Shown: piece after piece, positions 8,759 to 18,132 of the stretch
Numbering within the stretch: the first letter of the stretch is position 1
How the letters are laid out: the number at the start of each line of letters is the position of its first letter
DNA from: Bacteroidales bacterium UBA5072
GTDB lineage: Bacteria > Bacteroidota > Bacteroidia > Bacteroidales > UBA10428
Reading direction: 5' to 3'
Length of the DNA stretch: 63,517 bases
Assembly: GCA_002415855.1 (NCBI GenBank)
Contig: DIAS01000053.1
Coordinates: forward strand, 531 to 64,047
Program-made: the position numbers and the translations under genes
Notes under the pieces: model-generated
Database searches by the model: none
Told to the model about the DNA's origin: nothing
What the model saw: only the letters and a program-made list of their open reading frames with translations

Positions 8759-9610
8759 ATGAATGAGAAAGTAAGAACTGCCCGGTTATCCATTTTATCC
8801 AATTCAGGACTGATCATCATGAAACTGCTGGCGGGTCTTTTCAGCGGATCGGTAAGTATCATTTCCGAAGCAATCCATTCCGGGATGGATCTTCTGGCAG
8901 CCATCATAGCTTTCTTTTCAGTGAAAATGTCCGATACCCCGCCGGACAAGGAACATCCCTATGGACATGGAAAATTTGAGAATGTATCTGGCGTGATTGA
9001 GGCTGTACTCATCTTTGTTGCAGCCGGATGGATCATTTTTGAATCGATTCATAAAATCATGGTACCTGCACCGGTCAGCAATATTGAAATAGGAGCAATT
9101 GTTATGACCGTATCAGCCGTAGTCAACTTCTTTGTTTCACGAAAACTCTACCAGGTAGCAAAAAAAACAGATTCCATAGCCCTGGAAGCAGATGCTCTTC
9201 ATCTGAAGACCGATGTATACACTTCCGTGGGTGTGGCTATAGGTCTGTTGCTCATCTGGATAACCGGCTGGCATTTTCTTGACCCGGTTGTGGCCATCTT
9301 CGTAGCCATACTGATCATTAAGGAATCCTACGAGCTTCTCCGGAATGCCTATTCCCCGTTGCTGGATTCCTCGCTAACCAATGACGAAACGCAGATTATA
9401 AGTGAAGTAATTCAGAAGAAGGGTTTTGCTTTCCACAACCTGAGAACCAGGAAATCAGGACATTATAGGTTTGCAGATCTTCACCTCAGTTTGCCGGAAA
9501 ACATGGCACTGAAGGATGTCCACTTCATCTGTGACGAGATTGAGCAGGAAATAAGAGGCAGGATCAACAATATCGAAGTTCATATTCACGTCGAACCTGC
9601 TGGTCAATAA
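8759..9610 (+). CDS. Cation diffusion facilitator (CDF) family transporter
   Basis: 283 residues with six predicted membrane helices and a C-terminal ferredoxin-like cytoplasmic domain ending in HIHVEP. The family's metal-site pattern is visible: EAIHSGMD in helix 2 and ALEADALHLKTD in helix 5, plus an HPYGHGKFE loop. CDF proteins exchange Zn2+, Fe2+ or Mn2+ for protons. The metal cannot be told from sequence. It lies 3 nt after the ABC permease and 4 nt before the MFS gene, so it is co-transcribed with a polyketide-like pathway. This is an unexpected partner, perhaps linked to metal binding by a resorcinol product. Confidence 0.9.
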   Translation: MNEKVRTARLSILSNSGLIIMKLLAGLFSGSVSIISEAIHSGMDLLAAIIAFFSVKMSDTPPDKEHPYGHGKFENVSGVIEAVLIFVAAGWIIFESIHKIMVPAPVSNIEIGAIVMTVSAVVNFFVSRKLYQVAKKTDSIALEADALHLKTDVYTSVGVAIGLLLIWITGWHFLDPVVAIFVAILIIKESYELLRNAYSPLLDSSLTNDETQIISEVIQKKGFAFHNLRTRKSGHYRFADLHLSLPENMALKDVHFICDEIEQEIRGRINNIEVHIHVEPAGQ

Positions 9611-9614
9611 TGTA

Positions 9615-10784
9615 ATGGAGAGTAAAAAATATTTCGGATTAGACAGGAATGTTTTCTTCACAGGCCTGACAAGCTTTTTTACGGATACATCCACAAAGAT
9701 GGTGTATAGCGTAATGCCACTCTTTCTTTTATCCATCGGGGCATCCAAGACCACCTTGTCAATGATCGAGGGAATAGCTGAAAGTACTGCTTCCCTGTTA
9801 AAAGCGGTTTCAGGTTTCTGGAGTGATAAGATCGGGAAAAACAAGCCCTTCATGATCATCGGTTACGGGATCACAGCGGTGATCACACCCATTTATGCTT
9901 TTGTCAGGACACCATTCCAGGTACTTGTTTTCAGATTTTTTGAACGGATAGGCAAGGGTATTAGGACAGCTCCGCGCGACAGTCTGATCAGCGGTTCGGT
10001 CAGCTATAACGAGGCAGGCAAAAGCTTTGGCTTTCACAAGGCTATGGATAACAGCGGTGCCATTATCGGCCCTTTACTGGCTTTTCTCCTGTTATCCGTT
10101 TTCCCGGTTCAATATGATTATATTTTTCTTCTTGCTACAATCCCCGCGCTGTTAGGGGTTATTACCATCATCCTTTTGGTCAGGGAAAGGCATGCAATGG
10201 AATCGCATTCCCGGGAAAGAATCTCACTCCGACAATTACCCAAAAGTTTCTATTTTTTTCTGGCGATCATTTTTATCTTCTCTTTGGGAAACTCAACCGA
10301 TGCCCTTTTGCTTGTGAAAACCAGTGAAACGGGTATCAAGCAATCCTATGTTCCTTTCCTGTATATGATTTTTAATACGGTTTCGGTACTCCTGGCCATT
10401 CCCATCGGGAAGCTATCCGATAAGAAAGGGCGGGGAAACCTTATTTTGCTTGGTTTCCTGATCTATGCCCTCGTTTACTTTCTTTTTGGAGCATTTTGCA
10501 GCATTAAGGTTTTCATCCCGGCTTTTGTGCTTTATGGTTGCTACAGTGCACTGACGGACACCTGCCAGAAGGCTATGATCTCTGACATTGTAAGCAAAGA
10601 GATTAAAGGAACAGGTTTTGGGGTTTATCATGCGGTGCTGGGAATAACCTTGCTTCCGGCAAGCGTAATAGCGGGATTACTGTATGACAGGGTAAATTCG
10701 GGCGCTCCATTTTATTTCGGCGCCGCCATGGCATTGCTGGCAGCTGTATTAATGGCACTTTATAAATTCTTTTATATAAAATAG
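9615..10784 (+). CDS. MFS transporter
   Basis: 389 residues with about 11-12 hydrophobic helices. The loop 2-3 motif is SDKIGKNKP and the loop after helix 4 has RTAPRDSLI, as in the large MFS subgroup that includes multidrug and sugar-phosphate-type permeases. Near-absent spacing (4 nt) to the CDF gene puts it in the same transcript. A drug-efflux-like role for the cluster product or a precursor is possible, but the substrate is not predictable. The 107 nt that follow are the widest gap inside the cluster and may hold an internal promoter (a weak TATATCTTGCACC at about 10789). Confidence 0.87.
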   Translation: MESKKYFGLDRNVFFTGLTSFFTDTSTKMVYSVMPLFLLSIGASKTTLSMIEGIAESTASLLKAVSGFWSDKIGKNKPFMIIGYGITAVITPIYAFVRTPFQVLVFRFFERIGKGIRTAPRDSLISGSVSYNEAGKSFGFHKAMDNSGAIIGPLLAFLLLSVFPVQYDYIFLLATIPALLGVITIILLVRERHAMESHSRERISLRQLPKSFYFFLAIIFIFSLGNSTDALLLVKTSETGIKQSYVPFLYMIFNTVSVLLAIPIGKLSDKKGRGNLILLGFLIYALVYFLFGAFCSIKVFIPAFVLYGCYSALTDTCQKAMISDIVSKEIKGTGFGVYHAVLGITLLPASVIAGLLYDRVNSGAPFYFGAAMALLAAVLMALYKFFYIK

Positions 10785-10891
10785 ATTTTATATCTTGCAC
10801 CGCTTTTAGGGTTTTGGCATTTTTTTTTAATACATTGTAAACCAATTGATAAAATAGTTGTTGTGAGATAAACGGGAATTATTAAAGTACT

Positions 10892-11155
10892 ATGGAAGAA
10901 TTAATCAGGCAACTCAAACTGGATATTATTGAAGCACTTTCGCTGGAGGATGTTGTAGCCGATGATTTTGATGCAGATACACCGTTATTCGTTGAAGGAC
11001 TGGGGCTCGATTCCATTGACGCCCTGGAACTGATCCTGCTCATGGAAAGAAAGTACGGTGTGAAAATCGAGGATCCCAAGGAAAGGCGCAACGTTCTACG
11101 TAATGTTAGAGCAATGGCCATTTGTATAACCAATCACACTAACACCAACGGGTGA
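10892..11155 (+). CDS. Acyl carrier protein
   Basis: 87 residues, acidic. The phosphopantetheine attachment site is Ser41 in LGLDSIDALEL. It overlaps the ketosynthase start by one base (TGATG), so synthesis of carrier and synthase is coupled. This is a dedicated carrier for the cluster rather than the housekeeping FabF-linked ACP, judging by its position. It would hold the chain elongated by the KS/KS-like pair. Confidence 0.92.
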   Translation: MEELIRQLKLDIIEALSLEDVVADDFDADTPLFVEGLGLDSIDALELILLMERKYGVKIEDPKERRNVLRNVRAMAICITNHTNTNG

Positions 11156-12345
11156 TGCGCCCCAGGGTTTTTGTTACCGGTGTAGGCATAATTTCGGCAA
11201 TAGGCAACGGTACCGAAGAAACCCTGAATGCATTTCAAAACCTGAAATCGGGTATAGGAAAACTTTCGTTATTTGAATCGGTGCATTCCGGGATTCCGGT
11301 TGCAGAAGTAAAATTTACAAATAGTGAACTGGCATTGCTGGCGGGAGTAAACGACAGCACTGACAAGTTTACCCGCAATACATTGCTCGCCCTCCTGGCT
11401 TCCGGACAGGCGTCCGCTGATTCGGGCTGGACTGATACCGCAGAAAAATACACCGGTGTAGTCATGGCAACCACTGTCGGCGGCATGGATTTCAATGAAC
11501 AGTACTACAAATCTCTGCTTGAAAATGACAGGCACAAAGATTTGATTGGTGTGCTCGACAGTGCTGATTGTACAGAAAAAGTTGCTGTCCATTTTGGTAT
11601 CCGGCACCATGTCACTACAATCTCTACCGCATGTTCCTCTTCGGCAAATGCTATTATGCTGGGTGCAAGGCTAATCAGGAATAATCAGCTGGAAAGGGTC
11701 CTGGTAGGCGGTACTGACGCACTTACCCGTTTTACCCTCAACGGTTTTAATGCCCTTGAAATACTTTCTCCGACAGGATGCAGGCCGTTCGATATAAACC
11801 GAAACGGTCTTACCCTTGGGGAGGGATCTGCCGCTCTGGTCCTTGAGTCAGAGGAAGTTGCAGATCCCCGGAGAATCATCTGCGAGGTTTCCGGGTACGC
11901 CAATGTGAATGAGGCCTTTCATGCCACTGCGTCCACGGTCGATGGTTTTGGCGCCATTATGGCCATGGATAAGGCACTATCATCAGCATCGCTGAAAGCT
12001 TCGGAAATATCCTATATCAATGCACACGGTACTGGAACGGAGATTAACGATCTTTCGGAGGGCAACGCCATTGCCAGCATATTCGGTAATGCAATTCCGG
12101 CATTCAGTTCTACCAAAGCCTTTACCGGTCATACCCTAGGCGCAGCAGGAGCAGTGGAAGCCGTTTTCTCGGTGCTGGCGCTCAGAAGGCAGATTCTGTT
12201 GCCAGGGTTGAATTTCAAGGAATCCATGCCTGATATCAATCTTCAGCCTCAGCTGCAGATAAAGTCTTTTCCGGTAAAGCACGTCATGTCAAACTCCTTT
12301 GGATTTGGCGGCAGCAATACCACCCTGATTTTTTCAAAAGTGTAA
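11155..12345 (+). CDS. Beta-ketoacyl-ACP synthase (FabF/KAS II type)
   Basis: 396 residues, taking ATG 11155 rather than the GTG at 11152. Complete Cys-His-His triad: Cys160 (STACSSS), His291 (NAHGTGTE) and His326 (FTGHTLGAAG). Condenses malonyl-ACP with a growing acyl-ACP. It is followed after one base by a ketosynthase-like protein without catalytic residues. This arrangement resembles KS/chain-length-factor pairs of type II polyketide and aryl-polyene systems. It is the likely chain-building enzyme of the cluster. Confidence 0.92.
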   Translation: MRPRVFVTGVGIISAIGNGTEETLNAFQNLKSGIGKLSLFESVHSGIPVAEVKFTNSELALLAGVNDSTDKFTRNTLLALLASGQASADSGWTDTAEKYTGVVMATTVGGMDFNEQYYKSLLENDRHKDLIGVLDSADCTEKVAVHFGIRHHVTTISTACSSSANAIMLGARLIRNNQLERVLVGGTDALTRFTLNGFNALEILSPTGCRPFDINRNGLTLGEGSAALVLESEEVADPRRIICEVSGYANVNEAFHATASTVDGFGAIMAMDKALSSASLKASEISYINAHGTGTEINDLSEGNAIASIFGNAIPAFSSTKAFTGHTLGAAGAVEAVFSVLALRRQILLPGLNFKESMPDINLQPQLQIKSFPVKHVMSNSFGFGGSNTTLIFSKV

Positions 12346-12346
12346 C

Positions 12347-13426
12347 ATGAAAGCGATTATCAAAGCCAGTAGTGTTATTTCTCCGCAACATACGCACAGC
12401 GCAGAAGGTTTCCCCTCGGTAATCAACGAGGTGATTTCAGATCGGCTGACCTGCCTTGAGCCGGATTACCGCAATCTGATAAATCCCATTCAATTAAGGA
12501 GAATGCCTCGTATACTGAAAATGGGTCTTGCTGCCTCACAACTGTGCATCAGCCGGGCAGGGGGTGTCGATCCTGATGCCATAATTGTAGGTACGGGATT
12601 GGGATGTCTCGACAACCTGGAAAAGTTTCTCCTGGAAGTCATAGATAATCAGGAACGTATAACCAGCGTGCTGCCGTTTATCAACTCCACACACAACGCA
12701 GTGGCAGCCCAGGTTGCTATGCTGTTGAAAAATCACAATTATAATATAACTTATTGTCATCGCGCCTTTTCATTTGAAAGCGCACTGCAGGATGCATTGA
12801 TGCAGATCGAGGAAAAACAGGCACAGCATGTTTTGGTGGGCGGTATCGACGAATGTACCCATGATTATGTCAAGCTGCACGGATACCTGGGTTACTGGAA
12901 AAAACCGCTCAGTAATCTTCAGCTACTGGGTTCCGGCTCATCCGGGACCATTGCCGGTGAGGGTGCTTCTTTCTTCATGGTTTCCGGGCAACCTGACAAG
13001 GATGTCACCGGGATAATCCTCCAGGGAATACATACTTTTTTGACTCCACAAGTCTCTGATCTTGATAGTATTGAGCATGAGATAACCTGGTTTCTTCGAA
13101 AGTGCCGCACTGAACTTCAGGATATCGACGGCGTTCTGCTGGGTCTGAACGGCGACAATCACTTTGATCAGGCCTATTATGCCCTGCAAAAAGGTTTCTT
13201 CCCGGATCAGACGATTTACATGGGTTATAAGCATTTGTGCGGAGAATATTATACTGCAACTGCATTTGCTCTTTGGCTGGGCTTTGTAACGCTTAAAAGC
13301 CAGCAAATTCCTGATGCAGTGAACTTAACCCGGATACCCGATAAACCTGTTAAAAACTTGCTACTATACAATAATTTCAGAAACACTGAACATTCATTGA
13401 TCTTGCTCAAAAATGGAGCGCTTTGA
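12347..13426 (+). CDS. Ketosynthase-like protein lacking catalytic residues (chain-length-factor type)
   Basis: 359 residues with the thiolase fold pattern of ketosynthases (VGTGLGCLDN, LVGGIDEC, GEGASFF). At the nucleophile position it reads HRAFSFES, so Phe141 replaces the catalytic Cys. The second His motif GHTLGA reads CGEYYTA (Glu300), and the first His motif reads LNGDNHF. All three catalytic positions therefore appear changed. Such proteins act as chain-length factors, pairing with an active KS; the active partner is directly upstream. The alignment is by eye; the Cys loss is the clearest point. Confidence 0.78.
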   Translation: MKAIIKASSVISPQHTHSAEGFPSVINEVISDRLTCLEPDYRNLINPIQLRRMPRILKMGLAASQLCISRAGGVDPDAIIVGTGLGCLDNLEKFLLEVIDNQERITSVLPFINSTHNAVAAQVAMLLKNHNYNITYCHRAFSFESALQDALMQIEEKQAQHVLVGGIDECTHDYVKLHGYLGYWKKPLSNLQLLGSGSSGTIAGEGASFFMVSGQPDKDVTGIILQGIHTFLTPQVSDLDSIEHEITWFLRKCRTELQDIDGVLLGLNGDNHFDQAYYALQKGFFPDQTIYMGYKHLCGEYYTATAFALWLGFVTLKSQQIPDAVNLTRIPDKPVKNLLLYNNFRNTEHSLILLKNGAL

Positions 13427-14903
13427 TGTTGTCATAATAGGAGCGGGTCTGGGAGGATTGCTGTGCGGTAACATTCTCAGCAAGGAAGGATTCAGGGTAT
13501 GTCTCATTGAGAAGAACCATAAGTTGGGTGGTTCACTCCAGACATTCGGCAGAAAGGGATGCATCTTTAATACAGGCCTGAATTACACCGAAAGCCTCGA
13601 GGACGGTCAGGTTTTAAACCAGTATTTCAGGTATTTCGGAGTGCTGGATAAACTTAAGCTGCAAAGGCTTGATGCAGATGGATTCGAGATCATCGATTTT
13701 TCTGATAAACAATACAGGTTTGCCATGGGCAGGGAGCATTTTATTGAGACCCTTGCCAGGGAATTCCCTGCTGAGAAGAACGGATTGAAGTCCTACTGCA
13801 AAAGGATCAATGACATTTGCAGGTCAATCTCGATGTATACATTCTCAGAAGAGCAAACCAACATTATTGATAACGACAGCCTGAATATAGGGGCTGCCGA
13901 TTTTATTAAATCCGTTATTTCCAACAACCGGCTCCGGAATATCATCGCCGGCAACAATATGTTGTATGCCGGCAGCGAAAACAAAACTCCGCTTTATGTT
14001 CATGCACTGATCAATAATTCTTTCATCGAAAGTGCATGGCGGATCGCCGACGGCAGTCACAACCTGGTGAACATACTGGCCTCCAATATCATATCTTACG
14101 GTGGGACAATCATCCGTAATCAAAAGGTGTCTAGGCTTGTAATGGATAAGGGCAAAGCAGGATCAGCCGTATTGGAAAACGGTGAATACATTAGCGGTAG
14201 GAACTTCATTGCCAATATTCACCCCGATCTGATCCTGGACATGGTTGAACCGGGTACATTAAGAAAGACCTTTTGCAACAGAATCAGGGGATTGGAGGAT
14301 ACCATGGGCATGTTCACCCTCTACCTGGTTTTCAAAGAAGGAGCCTGCCCCTATGCCAACCATAATTTCTATCATTTTGACCAGGATAATGTATGGGTAG
14401 CATCGGATTATGATTCGGCCAGATGGCCGCAAAACTACCTCTACATGCATAGTGCCGTGTCCCGTTCAACAGAAAATGCATCCTGCGGTTCAGTTATCAC
14501 CTATATGGACTTCAGTGAAGTAAAAAAATGGGAGCATACCTATACGGGTGACCGTGGTGAAGATTACCTGGCATTTAAAGATGCAAAAGCGAACATACTG
14601 CTTGATGCGGTCGGGAAACAATTCCCCGGTATCAGGGACCAGATCGCAGCCTATTATACTTCAACCCCGTTGACCTGGAGAGATTACACCGGAACCAGGG
14701 CCGGATCAGCTTATGGTGTCCTGAAGGATTATAACCGCCCGCTTGAATCTCTTGTAATGCCAAGGACGAGGATACCAAACCTTTATCTGACAGGTCAGAA
14801 TATTAATGTACACGGAATTCTAGGTGTTACAATCAGTTCGTTTATAACTTGCGCTGAATTAATGGATTTACCTTACCTGATCAGAAAAGTAAAAGCGTCC
14901 TGA
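13413..14903 (+). CDS. CrtI/retinol-saturase-like FAD oxidoreductase, copy 1
   Basis: 496 residues. The N-terminal FAD-binding Rossmann motif is IIGAGLGGLLCG, with an acidic residue ending strand 2 (LIEKNHKLGG). The C-terminal segment LTGQNINVHGILGVTISS is the second FAD-contact region of phytoene desaturase / all-trans-retinol 13,14-reductase-like enzymes. Starts 14 nt inside the upstream gene. Together with its close paralogue downstream it could desaturate, isomerise or saturate double bonds in a polyene or fatty chain. Similar genes occur in flexirubin loci; the exact reaction there is not assigned. Confidence 0.82.
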   Translation: MERFDVVIIGAGLGGLLCGNILSKEGFRVCLIEKNHKLGGSLQTFGRKGCIFNTGLNYTESLEDGQVLNQYFRYFGVLDKLKLQRLDADGFEIIDFSDKQYRFAMGREHFIETLAREFPAEKNGLKSYCKRINDICRSISMYTFSEEQTNIIDNDSLNIGAADFIKSVISNNRLRNIIAGNNMLYAGSENKTPLYVHALINNSFIESAWRIADGSHNLVNILASNIISYGGTIIRNQKVSRLVMDKGKAGSAVLENGEYISGRNFIANIHPDLILDMVEPGTLRKTFCNRIRGLEDTMGMFTLYLVFKEGACPYANHNFYHFDQDNVWVASDYDSARWPQNYLYMHSAVSRSTENASCGSVITYMDFSEVKKWEHTYTGDRGEDYLAFKDAKANILLDAVGKQFPGIRDQIAAYYTSTPLTWRDYTGTRAGSAYGVLKDYNRPLESLVMPRTRIPNLYLTGQNINVHGILGVTISSFITCAELMDLPYLIRKVKAS

Positions 14904-14933
14904 AAATGATAAAAAAGTTTCCTATTATTGGAT

Positions 14934-16427
14934 ATGATTTATGATGTGGTAATCATCGGAAGTGGCCTTGGTGGTCTTCAATGCGCTTACACCCTTAGCA
15001 AAGAGGGATTCAGGGTTTGTGTCGTGGAGAAAAACCACCAGTTGGGAGGTTGTTTGCAGACTTTTAAAAGAAAAGGTGTAGTCTTCGATACCGGCATGCA
15101 TTATATCGGTAGCATGGACAATGGACAAGTGCTGAATAAATTCTTCAGGTATTTTAAGCTTACAGATGCGTTAAAGTTGAAAAAGCTTGATGAAAGCGGC
15201 TATGAGAACATCCGTTACGGAGGCAAAGAGTACAGATTTGCCATGGGTTATGAGCGATTTGTGGAAACCCTGTCGGAAAAGTTTCCACATGAGCGGGAAG
15301 CCCTGGTGAAATATACCGAAAAACTAAAGGAAGTCAGCAATGCAGTTGATATTTACAACCTTCGAGATTTTAACGGGACAAATTCCGGTTACATGAGTTT
15401 TTACGGACAGGGAATTGATCCGTACCTGGATACCATTACCAACAATCAGACCCTTAAAAGTGTGTTGCTGGGAACTTCTCCCCTGTATGCCGGTGTAAAA
15501 GACAAAACGCCGCTATATATCCCCATGATCATCCATTCATCCTATATTGAAAGCGCTTACCGGTTTATTGACGGGGGTTCACAGATCAGCGATCTGCTGG
15601 AGCGTTACATTCTGGGGAATGGAGGAACAGTCCTCCGGAAAGCTGAAGTCACCGGATTCCAGTTTAACGGTCATATGCTTTCAGCAGTTGAAATAAACCA
15701 TGACGAAAGGATAGAAGGACACAATTTTATTTCGAATATCCATCCCAAGCGGATGGTCCAGTTGATGCATGGCTCGCATTTTCGTCCCGCCTATCGCAAA
15801 CGGCTCGAAAGCATCGAAGATACTTATGGTATTTTCACCTTGTACCTGGCTATGAAAGAAAAGTCATTCCGCTATATCAACAGCAACTTTTACCATTATG
15901 ATACCACCAATGTCTGGGATGGCGACAGGTATGCAGCAGATGAATGGCCCAAGGGATACATGATGCATCTTTCACCCGGCTCAAAGGACAGTGAATTTAC
16001 AGAAGCAATCATTATTAACACATACCTTAATTGGAGTGAAGTGGAGAAATGGGAAAATACCACAGTTGAAAAAAGGGGTGATGATTACAAGGAGTTTAAG
16101 CGCCGGAAGGCTGAAAAAATGCTGGATAGGGTAGAACGTGATTTCCCAGGGATAAAAAACAGCGTCGCAGCTTATTATACATCCACACCGCTGACTTACC
16201 GCGATTACACGGCTACAGCCAGGGGATCGATTTACGGTATCCTGAAAGATTATCATAATCCCCTGAAAACCATTATTGTTCCCCGGACCAGTGTTCCCAA
16301 TCTGTTTCTTACCGGCCAGAATATTAATATTCATGGTGTTATTGGAGTTACCATCAGCTCAATACTTACCTGTGGTGAATTGATCGGATTAAAGCACCTC
16401 CTTAGTAAAATGCAACATGCCTTGTAA
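14934..16427 (+). CDS. CrtI/retinol-saturase-like FAD oxidoreductase, copy 2
   Basis: 497 residues from ATG 14934; a TTG six bases earlier would add two residues. FAD motif IIGSGLGGLQCA and C-terminal LTGQNINIHGVIGVTISS match copy 1 closely, and long stretches align along the whole length (for example TPLxYRDYTxTxxGSxYGxLKDY). The two are tandem duplicates that have diverged. Keeping both suggests two successive or different redox steps on the same product. Overlaps the next gene by 11 nt. Confidence 0.82.
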   Translation: MIYDVVIIGSGLGGLQCAYTLSKEGFRVCVVEKNHQLGGCLQTFKRKGVVFDTGMHYIGSMDNGQVLNKFFRYFKLTDALKLKKLDESGYENIRYGGKEYRFAMGYERFVETLSEKFPHEREALVKYTEKLKEVSNAVDIYNLRDFNGTNSGYMSFYGQGIDPYLDTITNNQTLKSVLLGTSPLYAGVKDKTPLYIPMIIHSSYIESAYRFIDGGSQISDLLERYILGNGGTVLRKAEVTGFQFNGHMLSAVEINHDERIEGHNFISNIHPKRMVQLMHGSHFRPAYRKRLESIEDTYGIFTLYLAMKEKSFRYINSNFYHYDTTNVWDGDRYAADEWPKGYMMHLSPGSKDSEFTEAIIINTYLNWSEVEKWENTTVEKRGDDYKEFKRRKAEKMLDRVERDFPGIKNSVAAYYTSTPLTYRDYTATARGSIYGILKDYHNPLKTIIVPRTSVPNLFLTGQNINIHGVIGVTISSILTCGELIGLKHLLSKMQHAL

Positions 16428-18132
16428 AAAGCACAGGAAACGGCGAATTCTGCTTTGGTTGCTGACAGCACTGCTGCTGACACTGGGATCTCTTTTGATT
16501 TACTTTGCCATCATTGCCATTGATCATCCTCCACGGGTAACTGATCAGGCTTATTTGAAAACCGAAAGAAAGGAGCTTGGACAGGATACCTATGGTTTTG
16601 GCAATAACTGGCTACGCAGGAGTGAAAGCGGACTATGGGAGGCATATATCGAAGGAAATCCCTTTGAACGCGGAGTTGCTTTCGGGCAGCTGACCAGGGA
16701 GTTGTTATATTACCAGGAAACCACTTTTATTGAACAGATCCGGGAACTGGTTCCTTCTGAAAGTTACCTGAAGGTTCTTAAGTATTTCATTGCCTTTTTT
16801 AACAGGAACCTCGATAAGAACATTCCGGAAGAATACAGGGAAGAAATCTATGGCACTTCTTTCGCATGCAGCCCCGAATACGATTTCATCGGCTCTGGAT
16901 ACCAGCGGCAGTTGAATTATCATGCCGCGCACGATATCGGGCATGCCCTGCAGGAGCTCAACCTCGTTGCATGCACGTCCTTTTCAGTATGGGACAGCCG
17001 ATCCGGTGATTCATCCTTGTTGCTGGGCAGAAATTTTGATTTCTATATGGGAGAGAAATTCGCAGAGAACAAGATCGTTTGTTTTGTAAATCCCTCGCGG
17101 GGATACAAGTTCATGATGATCACCTGGCCTGATCTGATCGGAGTGGTTTCAGGTATGAATGAGAAGGGCCTGACAGTGACCATCAATGCGTCCAAATCAA
17201 GCATTCCAAGACAGGCCGCCACTCCTGTCACCATCCTGGCGCGGGAAATCCTGCAATACGCTGCCAATATTGAGGATGCCTATAAAATTTCCGGGAAGCG
17301 GAGACTTTTTGTTTCTGAGTCGATCATGGTGGGCTCAGCCATCGATCATAAAACTGCGATCATTGAGAAATCACCCGATAACAGCGGACTGTTTTATTCC
17401 GGCACTGACCGGATCATTTGTACCAACCATTTCCAGGGTGATGCATTTGCAAATGATGAGATCAACCTTGGGAATATCAGGGGATCTGACAGTTACATGC
17501 GGTTCAAGCGTGTTGAAGAATTAATTGACCGTGCCGGTAAACTCGAAATTGGCGATGTTGCAGCAGTATTGCGCGATCAGCGGACCTTAGGCGACAAAGA
17601 TGCCGGCATGGGCAATCAGCAGGCTGTAAACCAGCTTATCGCGCATCATTCCGTTATCTTCAAACCGGATAGTCTGCAGGTCTGGGTTTCCACGGCACCC
17701 TGGCAACTGGGGAAGTATGTAGCTTATGACCTGAGAAAAGTATTTAATTTGAATTTACGCGATGTTCAGACCCGGCGTGAAATCTGTACACCATTCTTGA
17801 CGCTGCCTGCCGATACTTTCTTAAATACTGCTGCATACAGCGACTATCGCAGATACCAACTCATGACAGCACAACTCAGGCAATTCAAAAAGCAGCATCA
17901 GGCGCTTCCCGATGGTTTTACCGCACAATATATTGATTCCAACCCGATGCTGTATCTTACATACGTTCATCTGGGGGAATATTACAATGAAATAAAAGCT
18001 TTTGACAAGGCATTTGGTTATTATTCCGAAGCTCTTGGCAGAATTCTTCCGGGAAAGGATGAAGAGGCCAGGCTGAGGAAAGTGGCAGACGAACTATATA
18101 AAAAAAGCAGCCATGCTGATCCCCGAAATTGA
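16417..18132 (+). CDS. C45-family autoproteolytic acyltransferase/amidohydrolase-like membrane-anchored protein
   Basis: 571 residues. A basic N terminus and one membrane helix (about 8-30) anchor it, probably with the rest in the periplasm. The core resembles acyl-CoA:6-aminopenicillanate acyltransferases (family C45, Ntn-hydrolase fold). An expected nucleophile Cys is in NLVACTSFSVWD, followed by LLLGRNFDFYMG. In this family the chain before the Cys is removed by self-cleavage. The last 90 residues are helical and TPR-like. Its presence beside the BtrH-like gene gives the cluster two potential acyl/amide-transfer enzymes. Overlaps neighbours on both sides (11 and 20 nt). Confidence 0.72.
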   Translation: MPCKKHRKRRILLWLLTALLLTLGSLLIYFAIIAIDHPPRVTDQAYLKTERKELGQDTYGFGNNWLRRSESGLWEAYIEGNPFERGVAFGQLTRELLYYQETTFIEQIRELVPSESYLKVLKYFIAFFNRNLDKNIPEEYREEIYGTSFACSPEYDFIGSGYQRQLNYHAAHDIGHALQELNLVACTSFSVWDSRSGDSSLLLGRNFDFYMGEKFAENKIVCFVNPSRGYKFMMITWPDLIGVVSGMNEKGLTVTINASKSSIPRQAATPVTILAREILQYAANIEDAYKISGKRRLFVSESIMVGSAIDHKTAIIEKSPDNSGLFYSGTDRIICTNHFQGDAFANDEINLGNIRGSDSYMRFKRVEELIDRAGKLEIGDVAAVLRDQRTLGDKDAGMGNQQAVNQLIAHHSVIFKPDSLQVWVSTAPWQLGKYVAYDLRKVFNLNLRDVQTRREICTPFLTLPADTFLNTAAYSDYRRYQLMTAQLRQFKKQHQALPDGFTAQYIDSNPMLYLTYVHLGEYYNEIKAFDKAFGYYSEALGRILPGKDEEARLRKVADELYKKSSHADPRN

